A stretch of DNA of 64,000 nucleotides from Odiellus spinosus (lineage: Eukaryota > Arthropoda > Arachnida > Opiliones > Phalangiidae), in assembly GCA_963920705.1 (NCBI GenBank), contig OY987233.1, positions 13,689,459-13,753,458 of the forward strand, given 5' to 3'. The notes under the pieces are model-generated. The model did no database searches and was not told the DNA's origin. It saw nothing but the letters and a program-made list of their open reading frames with translations. The translations under genes were made by a program, and so were the position numbers. Positions 49,057-59,159 of the stretch are shown here, piece by piece (position 1 is the first letter of the stretch; each line of letters begins with the position of its first letter).

Positions 49057-51636
49057 ATGGAAATGAGGCTAGGACCCCAGACAAATTTCGATTCTACTTT
49101 AGGAAAGGATAACTTTATGGAAGTTGACATAGAAGAGAGACAAAATTTGGAAAATATCTTTCGGCCGTACACAACTGATTTGGAAAATTTTAGTTATGAC
49201 GATCCTGATTTTGACGAAAGTATAGTTGAGGGGAAAAGAGTAGTTGATATTATTTATTATACACAGCAAATAAGGGAAATGGACCTTCATTTCCTAAAAT
49301 GTAAGAAGACAAAAAACAATAGTGACAATCCGAGCTATTTCCGTTTTGAAAAAGAGCTAAGGACAGGGTTGTATTCTCGGTTTCTTTACAAGTGTTCCGA
49401 GTGTGACGAAAAGTACGAAGTGTCGACCGATAGGATCCCAGAAAATATCACAAAAAAAAAGGAGAAAGATGATAAGCAGCTATCCATCAATGATATGGCA
49501 GTATGGGGTTTTATGGGCGTAGGATCCGGCTACGCCAATTTAGAAGAGGTATTTTCTGTTATAGGTATACCAGTTATGGCTGAAAAGACATGGTCTAAAA
49601 TTGAAACGCGTTTGGGAAATTTATGGAATGAAGTATTCACCGAAAACATAATGGAAAATGGGGCGGAGGAATATAGATTAGCAAAGGAAGCTGGTAATAT
49701 TTGCGAGGCCCCTTATGAAAGAAATTGCTACATTACAGTTATTGTGGACGGCGGGTGGAGTAAGAGAAGCCACGGACACAATTTCAACGCTCGGTCGGGA
49801 ATAGCTGTAATTATCGGGGAAAGAACTAGGAAAATCATATTTGCAGGGGTCAGAAACAAGTATTGTTACAAATGTTCATACAGGGCCAGGAGAAATTTAG
49901 AGCCCGAAGTTCATGAATGCCATAAAAATTGGGCAGGTTCATCTAGTGCCATGGAATCAAGTATATTAGTTAGCGGGTTTAATCAAAGTATGGAGATGTT
50001 TAATTTGCAGTACAGGACTTTTGTAGGAGATGGAGACTCTTCCGTTCAATCTGAACTAAGAAACAAGGTTAGCGCTTACGGGCATAAAATATCTAAAGTA
50101 GAATGCGCTAATCACGTAGTTAAAAATTTAACCAAGGCTCTATATAATTTAAAAGGGAATAAAGAAAAGAGGGGAAATTTAATATCAAAACAAGAGATAT
50201 CGAAAATATCTAAAGGAGCTAGGTCCGCCATAGCCAGTCACTCTAAAACGGACAGATCAGTACCAGCTTTAAAAAGGGATATTTTGAATGCCCCAAAACA
50301 CAGTTTCGGAGATCATACAGAATGCGGTGAATATTGCAAATCAAGAGGAGAAAAGTCCGGGAAGTGGGAAGGGTTGCCTCGGCCACTGCAAACAGCCATA
50401 ATTTCCACAACTATCAAAGTCGCTGATAAAGCTGAACGGTTGATTAGTGGTCAAACTAGTAATCTTGCCGAGAGTACCATGTCTTTAGTAGCGAAGCATA
50501 GTGGGGGCAAACAAGTTGATAGGTGCAAGAGGCATAGCTTCAGTTACCGATCTACGGCGGCATGTCTGAACAAAAACGAGGGGCCAGGTTGGATTGGAAA
50601 GGCTCATAAAATGATAACTGGAAAAAGTCCCAATTGTCAACTAAAGAAACGCCAAAGAAGGATAGAGAGGAAAAGAGAAGGAACCAGGGAGTCTAAAGAG
50701 TGCGCCTATGATAGACTGAAAAAACTCTCTGTCGAAAAGCCAACCGCGAGTGACAATGGGAAAGCGCATTATGGCAAAAACGCCATGCAAGACGATGTTT
50801 CTGACACCGCTTTAGAACAATTATGCGTGATAAAGTTGGGCGAACTTACAGTCACTAGAGAGCTTCAAACCGAGATAGAAAAAGAAACGCGGCAACAAAG
50901 TGATTCCGAGAAGTGGTTTGAGGCGAGGATTCATAGATTGACTGCTTCTAATTTTGGGCGCGTCTGTAAGATGAGGCCAACAACATTGAGAAAATCTCTA
51001 GTTGAAAGTTTACTTTATCCAAGAAGAGACACGGCTTTGATGGAGAGAAATTTTGAGCATGGAAAGAGTGGAGAAGCTGCTGCGAAAATAATATTGAGAG
51101 AGGATCACAACATAGAAGTCGAAGCATGCGGATTTTTTGTCGATATAGAACACGGGTTTTTGGGTGCGTCACCTGATGGATTAGTGGGAAATAACGGAAT
51201 ATTAGAAGTTAAAGCACCCATTTCGTTTAAATCAATTAAACCGCAAGACATTCCTGCACATATAAACAGTTTATCTGGTAAAAAAAAATCGTTTTATTGT
51301 GATTTAGAGAAAAACAGTAACAAACTAAAATTGAAAAAGAACGATAATTATTATTATCAAATTCAAGGGCAGTTACATATAACGGGCAGGGATATTTGTT
51401 ACTTTGTAATTTACACAGAGAAAGGAGTAAACATTGAGATAATAAGACGCGACGACGAATTTTGGGAATCCCACATGTTACCAAAACTTGCCCAATTTTA
51501 TCGTGACTCTTTACTACCCGAAATTGTAAATTCCAGACATACTAGAAATCTACAAATAAGGGAACCAGAATATGTAAAGGAAGCTATCACCAACAGGGAT
51601 GCGGCCAAATTTAAAAGCCATGCAACTCAAGGTTAG
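49057..51636 (+). CDS. Mutator-like DDE transposase fused to YqaJ nuclease
   Basis: An uninterrupted ORF of 859 codons. Residues 75-190 carry a Cys pair (C113-x2-C116) and the GVGSGYANLEEVF..IGIP segment typical of animal Mutator-like transposases. Residues 226-500 are the catalytic core: D231 (VDGGW.KR), C270-x2-C273 with ECH at 287-289, D325/D327 (VGDGDSS) and E472 (NLAEST). A basic linker (CQLKKRQRRIERKR) follows at 527-540. Residues 615-815 match YqaJ/lambda-exonuclease-like nucleases: RLTASNFGRV, E673, SPDG with D707, EVK (E717, K719) and YYYQIQGQLH. All expected acidic residues are present, so both enzymes may be active. The transposase would cut and join element ends; the nuclease role is unknown. 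The start used is the first ATG after an in-frame stop at 49024; the true N-terminus may lie upstream. Confidence 0.93.
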   Translation: MEMRLGPQTNFDSTLGKDNFMEVDIEERQNLENIFRPYTTDLENFSYDDPDFDESIVEGKRVVDIIYYTQQIREMDLHFLKCKKTKNNSDNPSYFRFEKELRTGLYSRFLYKCSECDEKYEVSTDRIPENITKKKEKDDKQLSINDMAVWGFMGVGSGYANLEEVFSVIGIPVMAEKTWSKIETRLGNLWNEVFTENIMENGAEEYRLAKEAGNICEAPYERNCYITVIVDGGWSKRSHGHNFNARSGIAVIIGERTRKIIFAGVRNKYCYKCSYRARRNLEPEVHECHKNWAGSSSAMESSILVSGFNQSMEMFNLQYRTFVGDGDSSVQSELRNKVSAYGHKISKVECANHVVKNLTKALYNLKGNKEKRGNLISKQEISKISKGARSAIASHSKTDRSVPALKRDILNAPKHSFGDHTECGEYCKSRGEKSGKWEGLPRPLQTAIISTTIKVADKAERLISGQTSNLAESTMSLVAKHSGGKQVDRCKRHSFSYRSTAACLNKNEGPGWIGKAHKMITGKSPNCQLKKRQRRIERKREGTRESKECAYDRLKKLSVEKPTASDNGKAHYGKNAMQDDVSDTALEQLCVIKLGELTVTRELQTEIEKETRQQSDSEKWFEARIHRLTASNFGRVCKMRPTTLRKSLVESLLYPRRDTALMERNFEHGKSGEAAAKIILREDHNIEVEACGFFVDIEHGFLGASPDGLVGNNGILEVKAPISFKSIKPQDIPAHINSLSGKKKSFYCDLEKNSNKLKLKKNDNYYYQIQGQLHITGRDICYFVIYTEKGVNIEIIRRDDEFWESHMLPKLAQFYRDSLLPEIVNSRHTRNLQIREPEYVKEAITNRDAAKFKSHATQG

Positions 51637-51857
51637 ATTTTGTATTGTAAAGTTAATTTTATCTGTATTTGTATTATATTTCGCCAATTTCTGTATTTGT
51701 ATATATTTCCCCAAAATCAGAATTGGTATTTTATTTCACTAACTGATCTTTTTATTTGGATATTTCACTAACTGATATTTTTTTTATATTATATTTCACT
51801 TTCTGATCTTTTTGCATTCTATTTCACTAACTGATCTTTTCATTTGTTTTATATTTT

Positions 51858-51863
51858 AATAAA
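51858..51863 (+). terminator. Candidate poly(A) signal of the transposase gene
   Basis: AATAAA about 220 bp after the transposase stop. The intervening DNA carries 3-4 loose copies of TTTCACTAACTGATC (51735-51840). Confidence 0.4.
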
Positions 51864-52714
51864 TTATATTTTTTTCGGAAAAATCAAATTTTTCGAGCCT
51901 AAAACATTTATTTTTTGAGTCGGAAAAGTTTATAAAGTTTATAAATTTAAATAATTCAAAAATAAAAGTTCAATCATTTGTATCCAAAAAGCCGTTTCTA
52001 TAAAAAAACAAGCTTTTTAATTTGATGACGTAATTCGTCATTTCAGATACCAAAAAAATACCATACCAAAACACCGATATCAAAATGTTGACTCCGCCAT
52101 TGGGGGTGAAAACAGGGAGCGACTCTGCCTTTGGCCAATTATGGTGCTGGCCCTCGCAGCTAATAATAAAAAAGAGTCTATATTGTTATGATACGACCCC
52201 CCGGGAATCCCGGACAGCTTTTTTCCTCTAATTACTCTTTCTTTTTTAGTATATGGAAATTTCTTGGTCACGTATGTACAAGTCAAACGCGAAGTCAAAG
52301 TTCAAGTCAATTACAAAATTATATTATATAATTCGCTACTATAATATTATAATCAGCTTTGAATAAATTTACAGCCCCTCGATCGATTACGTTCAAAAAC
52401 AAAAGATCAGCAATACTGAAAATTATATTTCCAACGTCTTAGGTATGATCGTGATTGTATATTAATAGTGATTAGAACGCTCCCGATTCTCTGTAATATA
52501 AGCATATCTTAGAAAATGACAAGATTTTCAAACGATCTTGAAACGCTTCAAAGCCGCGATTCCCGCGAAACTTTTCAAACTGAAAGTCTAAACTGCCATC
52601 TATAGTTTTAAAAGTCAAATTTTCCAAGACTTTTTTTTATATTTTATATTACAGTATAAGGCGCCCCATCTAGGGACTGTAAAATAGGGCAAATTTGTAG
52701 TTTTGACATAAAAA

Positions 52715-53212
52715 ATATAGGTAATAGGTGGTCTGGTAAAATGCTTATTACTCAACTTCTAATTATGATAAAATTAAGCGGTTTAGTATTTTGGATAGAA
52801 AAACGTTTATTCTATAAGACTGTACACGAGTAAAAAATTAGAAAGTGCTAATACTACTATAGTTTTGCCCTCGAAAATAGGCTATTTTTAAATGTCAATT
52901 AAAATTAATGACTTAGTCTTAAAAATAAAGTTGAAAGTTGAAGTTCTCGCGTTCTTTCCCAGAAACAATATAAAAAAAACCGCATCCATCTACGGATATC
53001 AGTTCATGATTGAAAGTCAATCAAGTGAAGGCATGGATTGGCATTTTGCACGAGTTTAAACCCCATTTAAAAAATAACCAAGGGGTTTATGTCATAAGTA
53101 AAGAGTTGATGTTGTACAAAATAACCTCTAGATTACGAATAAAAATACCGCGTAAATCTAAGATCAATAAAACCAGAGATAAGTGGCTTTGAAAATGACC
53201 AAATGCTTACTG
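52715..53212 (-). repeat. Right inner long inverted repeat (~0.5 kb)
   Basis: Partner of 43451-43948. A short ORF read across it (53010-53192) is a by-product of the repeat and is not a gene. Confidence 0.85.
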
Positions 53213-53672
53213 ATGATGGTAAGTTTCGGCTTTTTTAAAAAAAAAAAAAAAAATAACTTTTAACAAACTTAAAATCGACCTTACCTTGAAGCAGTATTTA
53301 AGGGCTTGATCACTGCCTTTCTACTCGAGTAACATTGATTTTAAGTATATTATTAAGTTATTATTTTAGTGTAATATAGTAATTCTATCATAAATTTTTT
53401 GAAGATGATTTTCTAAGACTAACCAACTAATAATTCGTTAAATTTTAACAAAAGAGACTAAAATAACCGTTTAGAAATATATCCTAGCTGATAAGCAGAC
53501 GAAAATTTCAAACTACATTGAATAAAATAGTTCAGTTCACGGCGGAAAGATGGCAATAGCCGCATAATTCTGTTTCCTTTTTTTTTCGTTTAGACTCGGC
53601 TAGATTTGGTCGGGGGGGGTAAAAACAGGGCACGACATTTAACAAGACTCGGACGCGGCGCTATAAGGGAAA

Positions 53673-53717
53673 TCTGTGTCTGCCACTCGTCCCTGTGTAT
53701 ACTATAATTCGTCCATG
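53673..53717 (-). repeat. Right outer terminal inverted repeat of the large transposon
   Basis: Reverse complement of the left end, ending CGTCCATG. It is followed at once by CCGTAAC, the same seven bases that precede the left end. Confidence 0.75.
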
Positions 53718-53724
53718 CCGTAAC

Positions 53725-54387
53725 CCTTTGGATAATATTTCCTGGAACAATTTTTTAAATTCTAACTATAAACCCACCTGACCGCTTCCTGTTAAATTAA
53801 AATAAAATTATAATAATTATATAATTAACGTTAAACTCTTATCTACATATAGCCCCTCCCATTATACCAAGCCGTAATTCAAAAATTTACCCGCAGTATA
53901 AAATTTTTAATTACGAAAACCACGCCCATCTTTTCCATTGCCTCATCGCGTCAACAAATTTCAATTCGTCTAAAAGGTTTTCGCGCCAAAATAAAAATTA
54001 AAAAAAAGCACGCACGTGACATAATTACAAGTAATATCCTTATTCCTGAACACGAATAGTTTACAATATGGCCTAATACTTAAGCGGATTGATACTCAAT
54101 GCTATAAACGTATTAAAGATAAAATAGTACCTAGAAACCATGACGGTTGCTCGCGAATACTTTAGAGTATAACTTTTCTAAAGTTATATTGGCGCGAGAA
54201 TTATGTTTGGCGGGAAAAATAACAAGATGAAAAGCGAAGGGAAGGATGGCGTGGGTGGAAAGCAACGTGTGGGTGTGGGATGAAGGAGTGGAATTAACCG
54301 CGCGCGAGCTACCAAATGAAAGGAAAAGAAAACGGGCACGAGCTTCGACACCCAATTTATAAATAATATATAGGCATAGGGAAATAA
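53725..54387. other. Intron beside the transposon, unassigned
   Basis: Unique-looking AT-rich DNA with a GC-richer patch at 54180-54350 (CGCGCGAGC). The 74-codon minus ORF there has no features. Confidence 0.4.
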
Positions 54388-55252
54388 TTAAAGAGAAAAT
54401 GAAGTGATATTGTTAAAAGAGCAAAGTTTTATCTTAGAAAGAAACTTGGAGCTAAAAATGGAACTGCTTTTGAATTTATTTTTGGAATCACCGGATCAAA
54501 ATCTTCACGAATTCATGTTAACCTTACTTTCAAACTCCTCACTATTATCAGTTAAGCCATCAAATCCCTCTCGAATCCCTGTTAATCCTACTTTCAAACT
54601 CTTCGCGAATTCCAGCTAAGCCTACTTTCAAACTCTTCGCGAATTCCAGCTAAGCCTACTTTCAAATTCCTCACGAATTCCAGAAAAGCTACTTTCAAAC
54701 TCCTCACGAATCCCTACTAAGCCTACTTTCAAATTCCTCACGAATCCCTACTAAGCCTACTTTCAAATTCCTTGCGAATTCCAGCTAAGCCTACTTTCAA
54801 ATTCCTCACGAATTCCAGAAAAGCTACTTTCAAACTCCTCACGAATCCCTGTTAAGCCTACTATCAAACTCCTCACGAATCCCTACTAAGCCTACTTTCA
54901 AACTCCTCTCGAATTCCAGCTAAGCCTGCTTTCAAACTCCTCACGAATACTAGTTAAGCCTACTTTCAAACTCCTCACGATTCTCTGTTAAGCCTAACTA
55001 TCAAATCCTCACGAATTCTAGCTAAGCCTAATTTCAAACTCCTCGCGATTCTCTGATAAACCGTCCTACTTTCAAACTCCTCACGATTCTCTGTTAAGCC
55101 TATACTTTCAAACTCCTCACGAATTCCAGTTAATCCTACTTTCAAACTCCTCACGAATCCATATTAAGCCTACTATCCCAGTAAGTTAAGCCTATTAAAA
55201 TGATAAGGAATTGGTAGAAAAATCTCTCTTAAGCTACTGCATTCTCCCTATA
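54388..55252. repeat. 34-bp minisatellite between decayed TTAA-element ends
   Basis: About 19 copies of TTCAAACTCCTCACGAATTC plus 14 bases (54510-55185). On the left are a diverged TTAAAGAGAAAATGAAG end (54388) and a 60-bp piece of the C family (54441-54503). On the right is a CATTCTCCCTATAA end. It looks like a third minisatellite grown inside a TTAA element, but the ends are decayed. Confidence 0.6.
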
Positions 55253-55358
55253 AAGCGCGCGAATTTTACGCATAGATAGCGCGAGCCTCTTTTATAATTC
55301 CGATTTAATACAAGCTATATTATATATAAATTAAAAAGGCTGGAAATTTTGGCGCGTG

Positions 55359-55378
55359 GTTACTATGGTTACCACGTG
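55359..55378. promoter_or_regulatory. X-box-like motif joined to an E-box
   Basis: GTTACTATGGTTAC directly followed by CACGTG, in a GC-richer patch (55340-55640). Confidence 0.35.
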
Positions 55379-55809
55379 GGTTTCCCTTTTGACGCGAATG
55401 TTAACTCGTCGGATGTCAGGCTAGCTGTTATAGTGTGTGTGTCACATTCTCGTTAGCTTGTTAGCGTACTACGCGCGGTTCTAAATCATTAATTAAACTA
55501 CACAATATATAACAGACATAGGCGATGGGTGGATTGCGCAGACGTCAAATCTTGTAAAAGTACTTGACGCCGCGGTCTTGTTTCCGCAATGACTTAAAAG
55601 TGCTAGAACACGCGTACTCAAGTACCAGACCGCGCGGTACTCGAAACTATATAGATAAGTTTGGCTTAAATAACGTTAAAGTTCAAAATATAAATCTGAA
55701 ATTTAATTTATTTTTAAAGGTGAGTTTCAAAATCGAGATAAAATGATTTAAAAAAAAATACTTTGACCAATTTAATAAAAGGTTCGATTGGAAAATAAAT
55801 AACTTCATT

Positions 55810-56149
55810 TTAAAGGGACAATGAAGCGAGAACCGTTTAATCAGACTCTATTAATTTACAATGTCCGTACGTGCATACGTCCGTAACTATTTCCAGAATG
55901 TTTTAAAATATTTCCAGAAAAGTCTGGGCAGGTCTAGAAAGTTTTGGAAATAGTTGAAAGTTCTAGAAAGGTCTGGAAAGTTCTAGAAAGGTCTGGAAAG
56001 TTCTAGAAAGGTCTGGAATGTTTTAGAAAGGTCTGTAAAGTCTAGAAAAGGTCTAGTAAAGTCTGAAAATAATATTTATAATGGTTGATAGCAATATGTT
56101 TAGAAGTATGATTGAAGCCTATTTTGATTCAGTTCAGTATCCCTTTTAA
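55810..56149. mobile_element. TTAA element with short HSE-like array
   Basis: TTAAAGGGACAATGAAG at the left and ATCCCTTTTAA at the right, with one extra T in the right end. The middle (55905-56060) repeats GAAAGTTCTAGAAAGGTCTG about seven times, again a 20-bp period. In pentamers this is GAAAG TTCTA GAAAG GTCTG. It is the short relative of the 25.2-26.2 kb element. Confidence 0.7.
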
Positions 56150-56436
56150 GGTACAAAAAATCTGTTTTTCGGCGAATATTTTTAGAATGAAAAGTTCTAT
56201 TTAAAAAGTTTATTGAACCAAAAATAAATTTGAATAGAGCGAAATTCTAATCAGGGGTCCACGAAAAAAAAAAAAAAAAAAAAAAAAATTAGTTTCAATA
56301 GAAATTGGGCTTACTTTAAATATTCCTTTTCATGAATATTTTACGTCGCGCGGGCTATACACTATATCACACGCGGTCCAGGCTTTTATATTACAAATTA
56401 TCGTCAAGCCAAACTCTCACGAGCCTCGAGCATTTT

Positions 56437-56620
56437 GTTCGCTAGAAGGCAAGGCGTTATGCTATTGGTTGGAGGGGTCAATTTTAAAGAACATTGAAAT
56501 CTGGATTTAATTTGATTTTTGAAATCAAATATAGTTCCCGGATGATTAACTACTCTTATAAATAGTAGAAGAATGGATAAAAAATTCACTTGATTTTCCT
56601 CTTCACCATTCCTTTAATTA
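56437..56620. mobile_element. Family A right half
   Basis: GTTCGCTAGAAGGCAAGGCG to CCTCTTCACCATTCCTTTAA, matching the right arm of 6552-6976. It lies within 40 bp of exon e. Confidence 0.65.
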
Positions 56621-56658
56621 CTAATTAGTAATTAATAAAAGATGCGTGTTTGAATTAC

Positions 56659-56780
56659 CTGGGCGTGTAGAGTATCCTCTCAGCGACGACGAAACCAACT
56701 GGGAAAAATAGATTAGCAGCGGGCAGGAACGGAATCGTCAAAATACAAACTCCAACTGTTAATTCTTCTCGCGTTGAATT
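56659..56780 (-). CDS. TMTC1-like exon e (FFPVGFVVAER motif)
   Basis: A 122-nt exon with acceptor attttag and donor gtaatt. It encodes NSTREELTVGVCILTIPFLP, then AANLFFPVGFVVAERILYTP. The PA.NLFFPVGFVVAER.LY motif is nearly invariant in TMTC proteins and lies at a helix-loop boundary. It ends with AG, completed by T of the next exon 16.8 kb away (AGT = Ser). Confidence 0.95.
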
Positions 56781-56873
56781 CTAAAATAAAATTCAAAAAA
56801 ACATATTTTCATTTTAAAACTCGATTAATATTAGAAGTTAAATACGGGTCAGTGAACTAAATCTTCCACGTAC

Positions 56874-57063
56874 CTTTGGCACTGTCCAAAGCTTACGTAT
56901 TAAAATGGCTAGCGTCGCGTAGAGGGCCAGGGAGGCCAAATTGCGAGGGTCAGAGAGGTTGTTGACCAAGGGGACGCTCCCCAGTTGCCAATCGTAAGAA
57001 AGGCTCAAAGGGCATAGCAATAAAGAGACGTTCAACGCCGGCAAATACAGATAAGTTAATAAC
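56874..57063 (-). CDS. TMTC1-like exon d (DUF1736 core)
   Basis: A 190-nt exon (one base plus 63 codons) ending at AAG|gtacgt. It encodes LLTYLYLPALNVSLLLCPLS, then LSYDWQLGSVPLVNNLSDPR, NLASLALYA and a further hydrophobic helix to LWTVPK. The LLLCP...YDWQ.GSVPLV string is the strongest TMTC signature in the window. Two predicted membrane helices flank the conserved DWQ loop. Confidence 0.95.
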
Positions 57064-57137
57064 CTATTGAAAGATAAATTAAATTCGTTCGGAATTATTC
57101 GTTTATAACGAAATTTCGTTATTTCAGTAAATGTTAC

Positions 57138-57241
57138 CTGGTTAGAAAATGCGGGGAATGGGAGGCCGGGTTGTCCTGGTCCGAAAAGACCGGCATTGAA
57201 CCCAACAGAATCCATAAACGGAAGCCTACCATCACGGCTAA
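57138..57241 (-). CDS. TMTC1-like exon c (start of DUF1736 region)
   Basis: A 104-nt exon, phase 0 in and two bases out, with donor gtaaca. It encodes LAVMVGFRLWILLGS, then MPVFSDQDNPASHSPHFLT. The FRLW helix followed by the DNPA motif is the hallmark start of the TMTC DUF1736 domain. The junction codon is AG|G = Arg. Confidence 0.92.
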
Positions 57242-57476
57242 CTAATAAACAAAATACATATTGAAATTTAATTAAATGCTTAGTTATACATAATTATAAT
57301 TTAAATCTGATACACATTTTGGTCTATTTTCATCCTACATAGCTAAAATTGGTCTATTTAGATCTCACGGGTATTATAATTCATCTGTTTTCATCCCATA
57401 TACTTATGAATACGTTTTAATTTAATATTAATTAGATCGTCCTATTAAATAAATTTTTAATGAAATTTGGGCTTAC

Positions 57477-57555
57477 CGAAGCTACGAGCGTTAGTGAACT
57501 TTTATCCAACGCTGTTCGTTGCAGGAAAGAATGCCAAGAGCGCCTCCTTTTCCAT
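57477..57555 (-). CDS. TMTC1-like exon b (basic loop)
   Basis: A 79-nt exon with acceptor cgtttcag and donor gtaagc. It completes AG|A = Arg and continues WKRRRSWHSFLQR...SSLTLVAS to a phase-0 donor. TMTC proteins have such a basic loop between the KEQG helix and the next transmembrane segment. Identification depends on exact phase with both neighbours. Confidence 0.85.
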
Positions 57556-57718
57556 CTGAAACGGAAGAGAATCGCGTAAACACGATCATGAATTATATCG
57601 CATTTGTGAAAACTCAGTTTTAAAATTTTAAATCTTTAAATTTTCCAATTTGAATAATGATAATATTTAAAAAATTTCAATTTGAATCCTTTTATTCTAA
57701 TTTAAAATTTAAAATTCT

Positions 57719-58140
57719 TTAAAGAAACAATGTAACCTAACAACAGGTGATTTTTTTATCGATTCCTTATCGTTTAAATAGGCCAATCCATCAGTAAAGA
57801 AAATTACAAACAAATAATTAACTATAAATAAATTTTAAATTTACCATCCAAATAGGCTTAGCTGGATTCATGGAGATCCTGATTTCCTCGCAACCAATGA
57901 GATTGATCATAGAGATATTGCATTCCCCATATTAGAGATATCGATCAATGTCATTGGTCGTTAATCCTTACATTGAGAGTTGAGGTGATCTCCATGAATC
58001 CAGCTAAGCCTATTTTTATTGTAAGTTTTAAATATCTAGTTTTATATTTGTTTGTAATTTTTTTAACTGTTGGGTTTGGCATATTTAAACGATAAGGAAT
58101 CGATTAAATAACTTGTTTTTAGGTTGCATTCTCCCTTTAA
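57719..58140. mobile_element. TTAA palindromic element, family B copy 4
   Basis: TTAAAGAAACAATGTAACCT to GGTTGCATTCTCCCTTTAA, with AATAGGCTTAGCTGGATTCA and its complement in the arms. It sits in the intron between exons a and b of the TMTC1-like gene. Confidence 0.8.
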
Positions 58141-58215
58141 GATAGACATTTTAATTTATACAATTTAATCTTAGTGAAAATATTTTAAAACTTAATTTTC
58201 AATTGAAATACGTAC

Positions 58216-58353
58216 CTCGTTTGGTGTCTTCGAATGAGATGGTAGGCTAAACAGACCAGTAGTAGCGTCACCCCTTGTTCTTTGGCCAACATGGCGCAAA
58301 AAGCGCAACCACTCACCAGGAATAACCTGCTACCGCTTCGAACATTGCCACTC
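58216..58353 (-). CDS. TMTC1-like exon a (membrane segment, AKEQG motif)
   Basis: Acceptor tttgtag before 58353, donor gtacgt after 58216. The exon is 138 nt, starts with the last base of a split codon and ends with two bases (AG). It encodes a hydrophobic segment with CAMLAKEQGVTLLLVCLAYH, matching the conserved KEQG stretch of TMTC proteins, then a basic cytosolic or luminal loop (HLIRRHQT). The preceding exon was not found in the remaining 5.6 kb to the window end, so the gene is partial here. Confidence 0.9.
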
Positions 58354-59028
58354 CTACAAAAAAAAATAATAATAAAAAATAAAAAAGCTGCCCAGAGGTC
58401 CTATAATTCGAATAAAATTCCTATATTTTATCCTGTTGGAACCTATAATATTGGTTTAAAAAAAAAAAACGCTTTCATAACGGTAGTTTATGTCCTTTCT
58501 TAGATTGTTATTCGTTACGCAAATATATACTGAAGCCTTACTTTATCGTTTTTTAATTTGTATTTGTTTAAGCGTTGATACCCTTAACCAATCACATTGC
58601 TTATAAAACTTTTATTTCTTAAAATCGCGTGCCAATAAATAATATTTGTTAAACGCTCTCGCGCCAATCACTTTTTGCGTCTTTAACTTTTCTTTGCTCT
58701 GCAAACGTCACGTGATTTATGGGCGTATTCTACTACATGTATTAAGGAGCGCGAGGCCTTTTTTTTTTTTTTTTTTTTTTTTTGCATTTGAAAATCGTGG
58801 CACTAACGCCCGTTTTTTATTTTTTTATTTTTTCCCGCCATTAATAATTTGGCGGGAAAAGTGCGAAATCGTGTTTCTTGCTTGGCGCTTTAATGCAAAT
58901 TTTCTCCGCTATAATAAAGCTCTCGCGGATTATAGGGAATTTTGCTAAACGTTTCCCGCCCGCCACCATCCAACAAATATTAATTTCGCTATTATTATAA
59001 AAACATAATATACGGGTGTTGAAGTCTT

Positions 59029-59145
59029 TTAAAGGGAGACTGTTTTTTTTTTTTTTTATTTTTTTCTTTACTGTTGGATTAGGCCTATTTAAACGACTGG
59101 GAATCGATAAAAAGTCACTTGATACGTTGCATTCTCCCTATAAAT
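59029..59145. mobile_element. Short family B derivative
   Basis: TTAAAGGGAGACTG, a poly-T run, then GGATTAGGCCTATTTAAACG and GCATTCTCCCTATAA. It has only the ends of family B. Confidence 0.6.
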
Positions 59146-59159
59146 GTGTAATGTTAAAA

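Larger units (their letters stand above)
43167..53717 (+). mobile_element. Large Mutator-like/YqaJ DNA transposon, apparently complete
   Basis: The two ends are inverted: about 40 bp starting CATGGACGAATTATAG at 43167 reappears reversed ending at 53717, with weaker similarity for roughly 80 bp more. Directly outside both ends is CCGTAAC (43160-43166 and 53718-53724), a 7-bp direct repeat that looks like a target-site duplication. Further in, 43451-43948 and 52715-53212 are a nearly identical inverted pair of about 0.5 kb. The unit encloses an intact 859-codon transposase-nuclease gene and several nested small elements. It lies antisense in a TMTC1-like intron. Mutator elements usually give 8-10-bp duplications, so the 7-bp repeat is slightly atypical. 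The exact ends are inferred from this one copy. Confidence 0.8.
12683..58353 (-). other. TMTC1-like gene, 3' part (10 exons, partial)
   Basis: Ten exons on the minus strand (58353-58216, 57555-57477, 57241-57138, 57063-56874, 56780-56659, 39859-39689, 37411-37298, 17489-17346, 15284-15124, 12846-12683) join in one frame. Every intron is GT-AG and every phase matches, giving about 461 residues plus stop. Motifs are those of the TMTC family (transmembrane and TPR proteins): KEQG, DNPA, YDWQ.GS.PLV, FFPVGFVVAER, NEDW..RE.LFRSG and NAKVHYN, then TPRs. The short second TPR (LLVDPEEAELHF) fits TMTC1 best. Known family members are ER-membrane O-mannosyltransferases (GT-C fold) acting on cadherin-type proteins. 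The catalytic N-terminal luminal loop is not in this window. The C-terminal TPR array looks about half the usual length. Introns of 19.8 and 16.8 kb are packed with repeats. The subtype call is inference; family membership is secure. Confidence 0.9.

Noticed and set aside
55740..55800. tRNA B-box-like GGTTCGATTGG
   Set aside because: No A box or cloverleaf can be built upstream.
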